Shown here in pieces: positions 9,301-18,300 of a stretch of 64,000 bases of DNA. The stretch's first letter is position 1; every line of letters starts with the position of its first letter. The stretch spans positions 1,050,001 to 1,114,000 of the forward strand of contig JAZBQD010000022.1 of NCBI GenBank assembly GCA_036583965.1. Reading direction: 5' to 3'. Under the pieces are notes generated by a model. That model was not told the origin of the DNA. It saw nothing but the letters and a program-made list of their open reading frames with translations, and did no database searches. Made by a program: the position numbers and the translations under genes. The stretch is from Prunella strophiata. Its lineage: Eukaryota; Chordata; Aves; Passeriformes; Prunellidae.

Positions 9301-12199
9301 AATCTGTCATGGAAAAGATGGTTTAGTTCAGTGCAGAGCCCTGACTCTCCCTGATCCTCAGCTGTGCCTTGGCAGTGCCCTGCATGCCCCTGCTGGCATC
9401 AGGACCTGTCTGGACAATATCCAGAGGAATATCCTGGGGGAAGGGATCTCTTGTCCAGACCCCTGTCCTCAGTGAGATGAGCCAATCTGAAGCAACACTG
9501 CATGTTTGCATGGTCACAATCTCCAACAGCAGCTCAGGAAAGGTCCCAGGCACAACTGCTGGCAAAGTGACCTCAAACAGCTCCAGGTGCCCACACGTCC
9601 ACCCCAGCAGCTGCAGGTGCCAGCTGCCATGCTGGGGCTGCAGCACTCACCACAGTCCTCACTGCAAGGCTGTTCACACGGCTGGCGAGCGAGTGGCTGG
9701 ACTCCAGCTGAGCTCTCTTCAGCTGCCAGTATGCATCTGGGGACAGACCAGAACCAGAGCCTCTGCTGAGGTGTCCAGCAGCGTGGTTAACACATGCCAT
9801 GTTCAAAGCCTGGGCAATGGTCCTCAGACAGTGACTAAGTCTGCAGGACAGGCAGGACAAGGAGACTTCACAGCTGGATTTTATTTTTAGCACAAGATCC
9901 CATCTGGAGAGACAGTCTCACACTCCTTTTCTGCCTCTCCCCCTGCTCCCTGGCCAGTGACTCTGGAATGCCTGGACGGGGAGGCACTGACAGCACTGCA
10001 GCCATGGAGGGTGTGCCACCACTGCCCAGCTCAGCTGGGGAAGAGCCAAACCCCCTGCCAGAGTGCAGGCAGCTGGAGCAAAGTGCCAGCCCCAGAGGGT
10101 TTGCATGTGACCCCTTCAGAGCAGGGACCTCCCCATCCTGGCCACCAGCCCAGCCAGGACCTCCAGGAGTGCGTGTGGTGGAAGCAATGCAGGAATGACT
10201 AACAGATGCTGTACCCTTGCTGTAGTGACAGATGAAAGGCAAAGTCTGCAAACAAGATGCATAACTGAATCCACTGCTGCCAACTTCCAGAACTCTGCAT
10301 TCCTCCACAGGCCCTGTGGAAACACACACAGACAGAAGGGTCTCCCACGCCATCCCCAGCAGCCATCACCTTTCCTGCAGCAACCCACGAGCCCTGCTAC
10401 AACAAACACTGTGGGCTGTGCCTGCAGAGCCAGGATAGTGGCCACGAGGACACTGAGGCTTACCTGGGCAAAGAAGCTGCATGGCCACAGCCTGAACAGT
10501 GCTCTCCACTTCCAGGGCATCTGAGCTCCACCCAAACACCAGGTCCTGCTCCACCAGCCAGCAGGAGCGAACCTGCTCAATGTGCTCGGTGCTGAGCACT
10601 TTCTGCCAGATGTGCAAGTCAGTGATGTTCCCACTGAAGGACTCCTTTGCCCTGAAGGTGCCCCCCAGGGAATCCTGATCCTGCCCGATTATGAAGGTGC
10701 CCTGGCCAAAGATGGCCTGGGGGGCAGAGGGTCCCACAGAACACAGACCACTGGCTGCTGCCCTCCTCTTGCCATCGGCAAAGATGGCCCAGGTCCCGTT
10801 TTCCTGCTGCCAGGTCACACAGAAGTGATGCCACTGCCCATCAGCACGGAACACGGGCAGGTAAGGGGAATGGTGCCCGTGGACAATGAGGGCAAACCGG
10901 ACAAAGCCTTCCTCATCCACAAAGCCCCGGAGCTGGAACGCGTTGGTGAGCGCAGGCGCCGCGTACGAGAAGATGGTGGCGATCTCCTGGCTCCTGGTGT
11001 CCCACTGCAGGTGGGCACAGGCTGTGACAGCAGGCAGTGCTGGGAAGTCAGACAGCACCTTCACATATTTTGTGTCTGTTTTGTCTCTGAATACCAGGAC
11101 TGGTACAGTGTGGCCTCCTAGAAGGAGAAATTTCAGTCAGCAGAAAGGAAGAAGCATAGGCCAATAAAGTGACAATAAAAAAACAAGGGACAACTTCTCC
11201 AGTCACATTTTTCAGTATGAAAACATCTCCAAATAGCCCATGTCCACTCATACTCACGTCTCCTCTTTGTTTTGTGCAGGACACTGTCCCTTTCCTTTAG
11301 CCAGACAGAACCTCTGATGTGGTGGGACTGCAGCAGTTTGCTGAAGGAGCCTTGCTCACTGTCCTGGGGTTCAAAGAGCAGCTGAGCAAAGTGCTGCTCA
11401 CAGTACCTGTCAGCTTGCCACCAGTCCAGAGCAGTGGCCACATATTCATACGTGTGTCCTGGGGTCTCGATTGTGACAGGAGCAAAACCTGGAGAAAGAC
11501 ACACATAGCCTGGGGAAACAGAAATCCTCTCCAGCCCTCTGTCACAAACACTGCCTCGTGCACCTTGGAGGAGCTGCTGGCAGGAGCTCATCTCCCCAAG
11601 CAGCCCTTGGGCTGCTCGGTGGGCTCAGTGTGACAGAGCTCAGACCATAGGGGACCTGAACTGGGGGGTGCCTGGGACTGCTCCCTGGCCCAGGGCTGGA
11701 GCTGAGCTGAGCTGTGTCACACTCCCAGTGGGACACACAAACCATGCTGAGCTCAGCACCAAGGAAAAGCTCACTCTGCTGTGCCCGGGGATGGCCCTCA
11801 GAAAAGCTTGTTCAAAGCAGTTATGCAAAAAACAACTTTACTTGCTTTATCCCCAAAAAGCTCATCCCAGCTTCTGCACCTGCAGATGCAATTTTCAGGC
11901 ACAAAATAATCTGTTTGGTTTGCAGTTGCAGTGGGCACAGAGCAGCAGCTGAGCAAACAGCCTGGCAAATACCAGCTCTGCAAAGCATTTTAGGCACAAA
12001 ACAGGGTAACAGAAAAAGTTTCTTTACCTTTGTTTGCACCACCAGACACCTTTTGTTTCTCTGTGCTGGATATAGCTTGTAAAACACAGAGAGTGCTGAT
12101 AAAAACACTAACCTTTAGAAGTCTGGTTCTTGGCAAGGGCTGCAAAGGCAAGGAGACTCCTGGACAGACAGACCTGGTGGAGAGGATGTGTTGTAACAT
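195..12199 (-). CDS. ADGRD2: ADGRD2 adhesion G-protein-coupled receptor D2, gene span (partial, 3' end outside window)
   Basis: This is an adhesion-class GPCR of the plasma membrane. From the N-terminus I see a candidate signal peptide, a C-type-lectin-like piece, a pentraxin/LamG domain (WHHFCVTW, matching the pentraxin HxCxTW signature), a helical GAIN part, a GPS (WSTAGC then CFCNHTTNFAIL) and TM1 to about TM5. Thirteen exons (one of them uncertain) join with matching phases and total 2415 bp (805 codons); TM6, TM7 and the tail lie left of position 195. Pentraxin plus GAIN/GPS is the arrangement of the ADGRD group. ADGRD2 rather than ADGRD1 is chosen because PSMB7 and NEK6 follow, as in human. 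Family knowledge: such receptors self-cleave at the GPS and signal through the tethered agonist. The last GAIN strand before the GPS was not found (see findings). Confidence 0.88.
1108..1261 (-). CDS. ADGRD2: ADGRD2 exon: TM3 and second intracellular loop
   Basis: 154 bp with acceptor CTCCAG|GTGCTG and donor CTGGG|GTATCT. It encodes VLCFMVTAFLHLFFMAAFSW then MLVEGLLLWSKVV and FYYVTGWG. WMLVEGLxL is a hallmark of TM3 in this class, and the cysteine near the start is the one that normally pairs with the second extracellular loop. GWG begins TM4. Confidence 0.94.
1469..1571 (-). CDS. ADGRD2: ADGRD2 exon: first intracellular loop and TM2
   Basis: 103 bp with acceptor CCCCAG|CGTCCCC and donor ACCAG|GTGAGC. 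It encodes VPKSERTTVHKNLILALAAG then EALLMVSELAKPNQ. The TxxHKNLxxxLA pattern is characteristic of TM2 in adhesion GPCRs. Phase 2 in and 0 out agree with both neighbours. Confidence 0.92.
2189..2292 (-). CDS. ADGRD2: ADGRD2 exon: TM1
   Basis: 104 bp with acceptor GAGCAG|AGGACC and donor GTTGG|GTAAGA. It encodes TKEEFTLQTLTFIGCGVSFC and on into a hydrophobic LIVTFILFLVVG, the first transmembrane helix of the adhesion GPCR bundle. Phases are 0 in and 2 out. Confidence 0.9.
2394..2520 (-). CDS. ADGRD2: ADGRD2 exon: GPS and tethered agonist
   Basis: 127 bp with acceptor CGTTAG|CCCAGATG and donor CATGGAG|GTAGGT. It encodes GGMWSTAGC, then CFCNHTTNFAILLQVYDME. The Trp, the three cysteines, the His and the NFAIL core of the tethered agonist are all present. 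In the usual GPS the residue before the cleaved bond is Leu (H-L-S/T); here it is Thr (H-T-T), so the efficiency of self-cleavage is uncertain. Confidence 0.92.
3261..6427 (+). repeat. Minisatellite, 9-bp unit GGGATG(T/A)GC, about 3.2 kb
   Basis: Tandem array in the ADGRD2 intron before the GPS exon. From 3261 to 5186 it consists of 214 units, each exactly GGGATGTGC or GGGATGAGC, with no insertion or deletion. From 5187 to 6427 the units degrade (GGGATGTGA, GGGGTGTGC, GTGATGAGC, single-base insertions and losses). In the clean part two GAGC units are never adjacent. G-triplets every nine bases give quadruplex potential on the plus strand. All six frames stay open over long stretches, giving apparent proteins of more than 1000 residues that are not genes. 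Confidence 0.98.
6443..6538 (-). CDS. Candidate additional ADGRD2 GAIN exon beside the array
   Basis: A 96-bp stretch lies between acceptor GCCGCAG|GTGCCC and donor CGCTAG|GTGGGG. It fits the phase needed on both sides: one base in, two bases out. It encodes PLAGQEVSLEVAGGSG and more. The segment is GC-rich, abuts the 9-bp array within about 15 bases, and still lacks the Cys-x-x-Trp strand expected before the GPS. A phase fit on both sides can arise by chance, so this is a weak call. Confidence 0.22.
   Translation of the reverse strand: MPPGWAGGVSGGRWGLWGSRPGSLRSRSSER
6745..6865 (-). CDS. ADGRD2: ADGRD2 exon: GAIN subdomain B, flanks the minisatellite intron
   Basis: 121 bp, acceptor CCTGCAG|GTCTCC and donor CAGAA|GTGAGTG. 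The peptide runs LHRVTVKNMWFGYGSLQRCL to SQDVAAPDGGQ. The exon ends in phase 2 (two bases of a codon). The next recognisable exon is the GPS exon about 4.2 kb away; in between lies the 9-bp array. Confidence 0.78.
7128..7262 (-). CDS. ADGRD2: ADGRD2 exon: GAIN subdomain B
   Basis: 135 bp with acceptor GCACAG|GGATGG. The donor AGAG|GTTTGT is weaker than average but is fixed by the reading frame of the next exon. The peptide includes MEVRELELSEQQLSGGAYVI and a DLIEVPAEEM strand-turn, consistent with the beta-sandwich of GAIN-B. Confidence 0.8.
7648..7759 (-). CDS. ADGRD2: ADGRD2 exon: GAIN domain
   Basis: 112 bp, acceptor TTTGCAG|GTTATC and donor AATATTG|GTGAGT. It encodes VIRGPMAVVELCDRMVSLLV and then TKITIQHGNIG, a helix followed by a beta strand. 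It enters in phase 0 and leaves in phase 1, matching both neighbours. Confidence 0.83.
9022..9303 (-). CDS. ADGRD2: ADGRD2 exon: GAIN subdomain A helices
   Basis: 282 bp (94 codons), phase 0 on both sides; acceptor GACAG|ATTCCTG and donor AGCCAG|GTACTGG. The peptide is strongly helical and rich in Leu and Glu, for example ALDALDILATVLREGE and VVLQLLKQVSDLEIQEGDEL, typical of the helical GAIN-A part. It ends at TWSSISQ. Confidence 0.85.
9651..9736 (-). CDS. ADGRD2: ADGRD2 exon: linker into the GAIN domain
   Basis: 86 bp with acceptor CCCCAG|ATGCATACTGG and donor ACTGTG|GTGAGT. It completes a codon split after one base and ends in phase 0. The peptide, DAYWQLKRAQLESSHSLASR and onward, is helical and hydrophilic, and corresponds to the start of GAIN subdomain A. 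Support comes from phase matching on both sides and good splice sites. Confidence 0.75.
10464..11117 (-). CDS. ADGRD2: ADGRD2 exon: pentraxin domain
   Basis: 654 bp, acceptor CTTCTAG|GAGGCC and donor CCCAG|GTAAGC, phase 1 in and out. The exon encodes the whole pentraxin/concanavalin-like domain: a first cysteine in ACAHLQWDT, the signature WHHFCVTWQQENG, then GTFIIGQDQDSLGG and the closing FSGNITDLHIWQKVLS. In pentraxins the cysteine of HxCxTW pairs with the earlier cysteine. There are no internal stops, and codon bias is GC-rich in the third position, as expected of a real coding exon. Confidence 0.93.
11258..11488 (-). CDS. ADGRD2: ADGRD2 exon: C-type-lectin-like N-terminal piece
   Basis: 231 bp, acceptor CTCCAG|GTTTTGC and donor GAGAC|GTGAGTA. 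The peptide includes ALDWWQADRYCEQHFAQLLF and later GSVWLKERD. A Trp-x-x-Ala-x-x-x-Cys block followed by a Trp-Leu block resembles the first half of a C-type lectin fold. That reading is from pattern only; the second half with its cysteines is not present. An alternative acceptor 30-odd bases upstream (TTCCCCAG|GCTATG) keeps the same frame. Entry and exit are both phase 1. Confidence 0.75.
12028..12199 (-). CDS. ADGRD2: ADGRD2 candidate first coding exon (signal peptide)
   Basis: An open frame starts with ATG at 12199 and runs 57 codons plus one base to a donor AACAAAG|GTAAAG. It contains a hydrophobic run, VSVFISTLCVLQA, followed by a polar ISSTEKQK stretch, as expected of a signal peptide and cleavage region. 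It ends in phase 1, which is what the next exon needs. The basic and proline-rich stretch before the hydrophobic core is long, and the ATG context is weak, so the true start may lie in another exon. Only transcript data would settle this. Confidence 0.4.
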
Positions 12200-12909
12200 T
12201 CAGAGAAACAGTAATATTATCTCAAATACCCAGAATTAAAAAAAACAAAAAAACCCCAAACCCCAAAATGGTAATACTCACCAGAAAGCTGAAGAAGCAA
12301 GAATCAGGTCTCAAGTCTCTCCTAAACATGCTGACCAGCTGGGAAGATTTCACCCTTTGCTAGAGTAAATAAAGCATTACTGGAGATGTATCACGGAGAC
12401 AGAAGCATTCTGCAGAAATGGCATTCCCTGACAATGCTGCTTTCCTCAAAGAGTCTCGAAACAAAAAGGAGAAAATGGCTCCCTCTGAAGTACCTGTCCT
12501 GAATCGTATCTTATCCAAAGAATTCCCAGATCTTCTTGAAGACCTTAAGGTCTCAGTTTAACATTTGTTTGCAGGATACAAAATAATTAAGCACAGAACG
12601 TAGAGATGTGCAATATTAACAAACAGGCAAGATCACAGAGCCTCTTCATCTGCATTAACTAAATAAAAAAGCCACCATAAATGGCATCATTAGACAGTGT
12701 TGCATCACTGGCAGCTTTTCTCGTTGCCTTTAAAACCTGCAGGAGCAGAGCACCAGAGCAGACCCTGCAGAGCAGTAAATCCAGCCCCCGTGAGCCCGAG
12801 CCCAGAGCCCAGCACCACGGAGCCCTGGCGGGGAGCTGCCGGCGTCAGGGCTTGGCAGAGAGCCCCCATCTCCCCACCTCTGCCCCGGGGGGAGGAAACT
12901 CTGAGCGCA

Positions 12910-13460
12910 CCACAGTAAAGAGCCTAGTAAAATCATAGATGAGGGTGCATAAAGACACAAGATGGAAACGGGCAACGCCAATGCAAACAAGCTCCAGAGC
13001 TCTGGGCACTGGCATCGCGGGCTGTCAGTGATCTCTGCTCCCCGCGGGCTCTGCCGTGGGCGCTGTAAAAGCACATTTAAGCACTTTGCATTTAAGCACT
13101 TTGCTGCTAAGGGACTTGGGAGATCCGCTCTGCAGCCCGGGCTCTGCGCTCACAGTCTTCCAAAGTTCAGCAGAGACTTTGGAAACGCCAGCGCAGCTCA
13201 TGGCCCTCCAGGGAAAAGCATAAATCTGACGGGTGAGAGGGAGCCACGGCACGCCAGTGTCCGGCTCCCCAGCCTGCACCTGCGGGCTCAGGTGTCCGCT
13301 GCTCCGGGAGGGCCCTGGAGAGGAAACCCGGGCTGGGCAGAAAACCCGGGCGGTGGGGAGCGCCCGGTGACCCAGCTGGGAGCGCCCGGTGACCCAGGGG
13401 TGACATCGGGTCTGGGGCCGCCCCGGGGAGCCCGGGCAGGGCCGAGCTCCGGCACGGCCA
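12910..13460. other. GC-rich sequence upstream of ADGRD2, no gene seen
   Basis: This lies between the putative 5' end of ADGRD2 and the 21-bp array. It becomes CpG-rich towards 13460 and may belong to a promoter or CpG island for the minus-strand gene. No exon with a recognisable protein was found. A small direct repeat, GAGCGCCCGGTGACCCAG, occurs twice around 13360-13400. Confidence 0.5.
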
Positions 13461-15030
13461 CGGCGGGACAGGCGGACAGCCCGGCGGGACAGGCGGACAG
13501 CCCGGCGGGACAGGCGGACAGCCCGGCGGGACAGGCGGACAGCCCGGCGGGACAGGCGGACAGCCCGGCGGGACAGGCGGACAGCCCGGCGGGACAGGCG
13601 GACAGCCCGGCGGGACAGGCGGACAGCCCGGCGGGACAGGCGGACAGCCCGGCGGGACAGGCGGACAGCCCGGCGGGACAGGCGGACAGCCCGGCGGGAC
13701 AGGCGGACAGCCCGGCGGGACAGGCGGACAGCCCGGCGGGACAGGCGGACAGCCCGGCGGGACAGGCGGACAGCCCGGCGGGACAGGCGGACAGCCCGGC
13801 GGGACAGGCGGACAGCCCGGCGGGACAGGCGGACAGCCCGGCGGGACAGGCGGACAGCCCGGCGGGACAGGCGGACAGCCCGGCGGGACAGGCGGACAGC
13901 CCGGCGGGACAGGCGGACAGCCCGGCGGGACAGGCGGACAGCCCGGCGGGACAGGCGGACAGCCCGGCGGGACAGGCGGACAGCCCGGCGGGACAGGCGG
14001 ACAGCCCGGCGGGACAGGCGGACAGCCCGGCGGGACAGGCGGACAGCCCGGCGGGACAGGCGGACAGCCCGGCGGGACAGGCGGACAGCCCGGCGGGACA
14101 GGCGGACAGCCCGGCGGGACAGGCGGACAGCCCGGCGGGACAGGCGGACAGCCCGGCGGGACAGGCGGACAGCCCGGCGGGACAGGCGGACAGCCCGGCG
14201 GGACAGGCGGACAGCCCGGCGGGACAGGCGGACAGCCCGGCGGGACAGGCGGACAGCCCGGCGGGACAGGCGGACAGCCCGGCGGGACAGGCGGACAGCC
14301 CGGCGGGACAGGCGGACAGCCCGGCGGGACAGGCGGACAGCCCGGCGGGACAGGCGGACAGCCCGGCGGGACAGGCGGACAGCCCGGCGGGACAGGCGGA
14401 CAGCCCGGCGGGACAGGCGGACAGCCCGGCGGGACAGGCGGACAGCCCGGCGGGACAGGCGGACAGCCCGGCGGGACAGGCGGACAGCCCGGCGGGACAG
14501 GCGGACAGCCCGGCGGGACAGGCGGACAGCCCGGCGGGACAGGCGGACAGCCCGGCGGGACAGGCGGACAGCCCGGCGGGACAGGCGGACAGCCCGGCGG
14601 GACAGGCGGACAGCCCGGCGGGACAGGCGGACAGCCCGGCGGGACAGGCGGACAGCCCGGCGGGACAGGCGGACAGCCCGGCGGGACAGGCGGACAGCCC
14701 GGCGGGACAGGCGGACAGCCCGGCGGGACAGGCGGACAGCCCGGCGGGACAGGCGGACAGCCCGGCGGGACAGGCGGACAGCCCGGCGGGACAGGCGGAC
14801 AGCCCGGCGGGACAAGCGGACAGCCCGGCGGGACAAGCGGACAGCCCGGCGGGACAGGCGGACAGCCCGGCGGGACAGGCGGACAGCCCGGCGGGACAGG
14901 CGGACAGCCCGGCGGGACAGGCGGACAGCCCGGCGGGACAGGCGGACAGCCCGGCGGGACAAGCGGACAGCCCGGCGGGACAGGCGGACAGCCCGGCGGG
15001 ACAGGCGGACAGCCCGGCGGGACAGGCGGA
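13461..15030 (+). repeat. Minisatellite, 21-bp unit, about 75 copies
   Basis: The unit comprises GGCGGGACAGGCGG followed by ACAGCCC. 1570 bp hold about 74.8 copies with no length change. The only variants I see are three copies with AAGCGG instead of AGGCGG, near 14815, 14836 and 14962, all in the right-hand sixth of the array. Each unit has three CpGs and an Sp1-like GGCGGG, so the array forms a CpG island of its own. Because 21 is a multiple of three, several frames stay open (AGQADSP repeats and others); these are not genes. Confidence 0.98.
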
Positions 15031-15065
15031 GCCCGGAGCGGCGGAGAGCGGCACCCGCGGCCGGT

Positions 15066-15212
15066 CCGCTCCGCTCCGCGGGACCACGGCTCCGCTCCCT
15101 GCTCTGCACAGCTCCCCGCACCCCGCTCCGCTCCGCAGGACCACGGCTCGGCACCCTGCTCCGCTCCCTGCTCCGCTCCCTGCTCCGCTCCCTGCTCCGC
15201 TCCCTGCTCCGC
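15066..15212 (+). repeat. CTCCG-rich duplicated segment and 12-bp repeat
   Basis: A segment of roughly 58 bp (GCTCCGCTCCGCGGGACC and onward) is repeated imperfectly, then about five copies of CTGCTCCGCTCC follow (15155-15211). Low-complexity GC-rich sequence continuous with the neighbouring arrays. Confidence 0.8.
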
Positions 15213-15273
15213 GGGATCACGGCTCCGCACCCGCCCCGCACATGTCCCCGCACATGTCCCCTCACCCGCCCGA

Positions 15274-15394
15274 CACATCTCCCCCACATCTCCCCCACAT
15301 CTCCCCCACATCTCCCCCACATCTCCCCCACATCTCCCCCACATCTCCCCCACATCTCCCCCACATCTCCCCCACATCTCCCCCACATCTCCCC
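15274..15394 (+). repeat. Short tandem array, 11-bp unit ACATCTCCCCC
   Basis: About ten perfect copies of ACATCTCCCCC. This is the only array in the window with its C-rich strand on plus. Confidence 0.95.
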
Positions 15395-18300
15395 TCACCC
15401 GCTGGGCAGGGCACGGCCACTCCGGGTCCCGGGGCGCTGCTGGGCCCCCGCACCCCCTGCCCGCGCCCTCGCCCCCATGGCAGCCCGGGACGCCGCTCCA
15501 GCCCGCCCCCTCCCCGACAGCAAAGCACTCACAACCCTCCCCGCTCCTCCGCCGCGCCAGCAGCGCCGGGATCTTCTTCCCTGGCGGTCACTGCTCCATA
15601 GAAGTGTCCAATAAACCTTCCCAGAGAATCATGGCAAAGAAACCGGGGAGTGGGGGAGTGACCCGGGATCCTCACAGCAGAAGGAGTGCAGGTGAAGAGG
15701 GACAGGTCTAGAGATGTCCAGTGGCTCCTGGTGTGATGTCCTCGCTGAGCAGCTTCAGTGTTCCAGCCTTCCCTCCCACCAGGGCCTGCAGCTGCCCCGG
15801 GGACAATGCCAGGGCTGCAGGGTCCAGGTCACCCCATGGTTGTGGCACTCCCCACCTCACCAGCCAGAGCTGCTCCTTTGGTTGGTGCCCACCCACTTTT
15901 GCTACAGCAACAGGCACACAGCTCCCACTCCTCCCGTCCCTGTAAATGCTTGAATCACACCATGGATTCACCAGCAACTGCCTTTTGTTCTTCAGGGTCT
16001 TCGCCTGGGAATGAAGGCGATTTTCCCATCCCAACGCCTCTGCTCTTGGCAATAAATCTCCCACAGAAGAATGGGCCTTGGAGGCAGCTGCTCTGGTGCT
16101 TAGGTGCCAGTTGGGGAATGGCCTGGCACTCCTGGCAGCGTGGCACAGAGTGCCAACAGCATGGCAGTGCTGGGCTCTGCTGCCCACCAAAACTGGGTCC
16201 TGCTTCCCTGGGTAATGGAGGGACCAAGGGGCACGGGGCAGAGCCCAGCTTTGTGCCAAAGATCTTCAGAGGGAAACTGCAAAATTGTTTCAAATTTAGG
16301 CCTGGATTAAGTGTAATGAGAGTTAGAGTTTCCCAGCAGACAGCAAAACTCTGGTCTTTGTGCCTGTGTCTTAGACAGAATGAATCACCTTTTGTAAGAG
16401 CACAAAATACAGTTTTCTGGTAGCATTAGAAAAGGGATCAAGCCCTCAGCCTCACTCTTCTCTGCATATTCAAATAATCCTTTGTCTGTGCATGTGCAGA
16501 GAGGTGAAGGGAAGTTTCCTGTGATCACTGAATGCCACCCAAGTTTCCAGCCTCACCTACACCAGTTATCTGGATTTAAACATGAACTGATTTCCATAAG
16601 TATACACTGGACTTTCAAATAAGACTTGATGTTTTGGCTGGCATCAAGGATGGCTCTAGAGACCCTGGCAAGAAAGCATCACTGGCATTCCAAAGGAAAG
16701 GTCACAGCCAGCAAGTGGAAACCAACAGCTGACATCTCATTGTGCTTTCACCTAAAATCCCACTGAAAAGGCCCCAAAGAGCACAGCCCAGGAAGTGTGG
16801 TTCCTCTGGACCTGCCAGCTCTCCAGGTGATTTCTGTGCACACAGTGGGCACTGCCAGCTGTTTGCTCCTTGCCATGGAGCAGGTTCCTTGCCATCAGTG
16901 CTGGCAGTTCCTCACTGTATCAGCACTCATTCCCACAAAGCCACTCAGCTGTCTCCTTAGGGCAACTGCAGCTTCTGGAATCACCTTCATTCATACATCT
17001 TAACATAAACCAGAAATGACAGAGTTCCTGGAGTTAAGAGGTGTCTGTCCAGCACATGAAGACCTTGGCAAGCAGACATACAACCTTGGGATGGTTGGAT
17101 GGCAAAATCCCAAAGCACTTTTAATGCTGGTAAATCTCTCTAACAAGCAGCTGAGCAAAGGGCAAGTTGTTTTGTGCCATTTGGGTGATGCTGTCACTCT
17201 GGGTTAGCTTGGTTTGGAATAGGTTGCAGTTCTGTTTACACTCAGTCAATTTAAAAAATCAGCTCAGGTGCATTTTAAGGAATGTTTCCTTAGCAGTGAG
17301 TAAACCCTGAGCTGCCACCCTCAAGGCACATCTTTTCCACAGCCCTTCCCAGCACATGGGCGAGCAACATGTTAATCTTTATAAATCAAATATTTGCCAA
17401 ATGGAGTAGAAGCCATGTGTCTGAGCAAGATGCACTGAGAAATGGAACAAAGCACAGAGCGTGTCAGAGATCACTCAGTCGTGTGCAAGTCTGTCCCTTG
17501 CAGAGTTATCCTCCAAAGCAGCATTCCCCCTAGCCCAGCTGTACATGTTATTCTCCTCCTGCTGTATACTGCTCAGAACTGACTCTCTCTCTAACCCAAC
17601 TCCTCCTCACTTGGTTTAGTGTCCACCCAAACTTCCATTAGAATCAGTTGTGACCCAAGGCAGGGTTTCCCAGGGGCTGACTCAGGAAGCACCAGGAGAA
17701 GAGGTGCAGACTTGCCTCCCTCCCAGCACTGGGGCTGTGACAGCATGTCACACCTCTGCCATAGCACAATTATTTAACCCTTTCACACATCTGAATGTCT
17801 CACAAGCTGCTGCTGCCTTGTGCTGCTGTGGGTTCTCCACCCCAGCTCTCCCAAAAGGAGATTCATCAGCATGCAGCAAGCAATTAGCCCTGCATGGCAG
17901 TGCTCAGCTCATGCACAGCTCCCTGCTGCTCCTGCTCCCAGGGAGCCCTCAGGGCAGGAGATCCCATCTCTGCCACTCCAGGCAAGCTCTTAACACACCC
18001 TACCAGCTCCCATGGACCAAACTGGCAGAAGCAGCAGTGCCTGGAAAAACCTGGACAACTGTCCCAGCCCCTCTGGACAAGGGCTCAGGGTCACCACCTG
18101 AGCCCCACCCTGCCCTTCCCCAGAAAGGGGTCTGTACCTGCACAGCCACGGCTGGCTGGCCATGGAGCAGTCACCAGTTCACAGTGGGGACATGGGCTGG
18201 CAGCTGCCATTTCCCAGTCACAGCTCAGCCAGGGACAGAGAGGACACGTGCCCAAGTTATTTCTTCAGGTATCCAAACAAGTTCCTCCCCCTGCACTCTG

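Noticed and set aside
12962..15601. Open frames of 879, 787, 743 and 618 codons
   Set aside because: By-product of the 21-bp array and its GC-rich flanks; several frames on both strands are open at once, which a real gene would not require.
15758..16423. 221-codon plus-strand frame
   Set aside because: No recognisable family, and the opposite strand is also open; likely chance.
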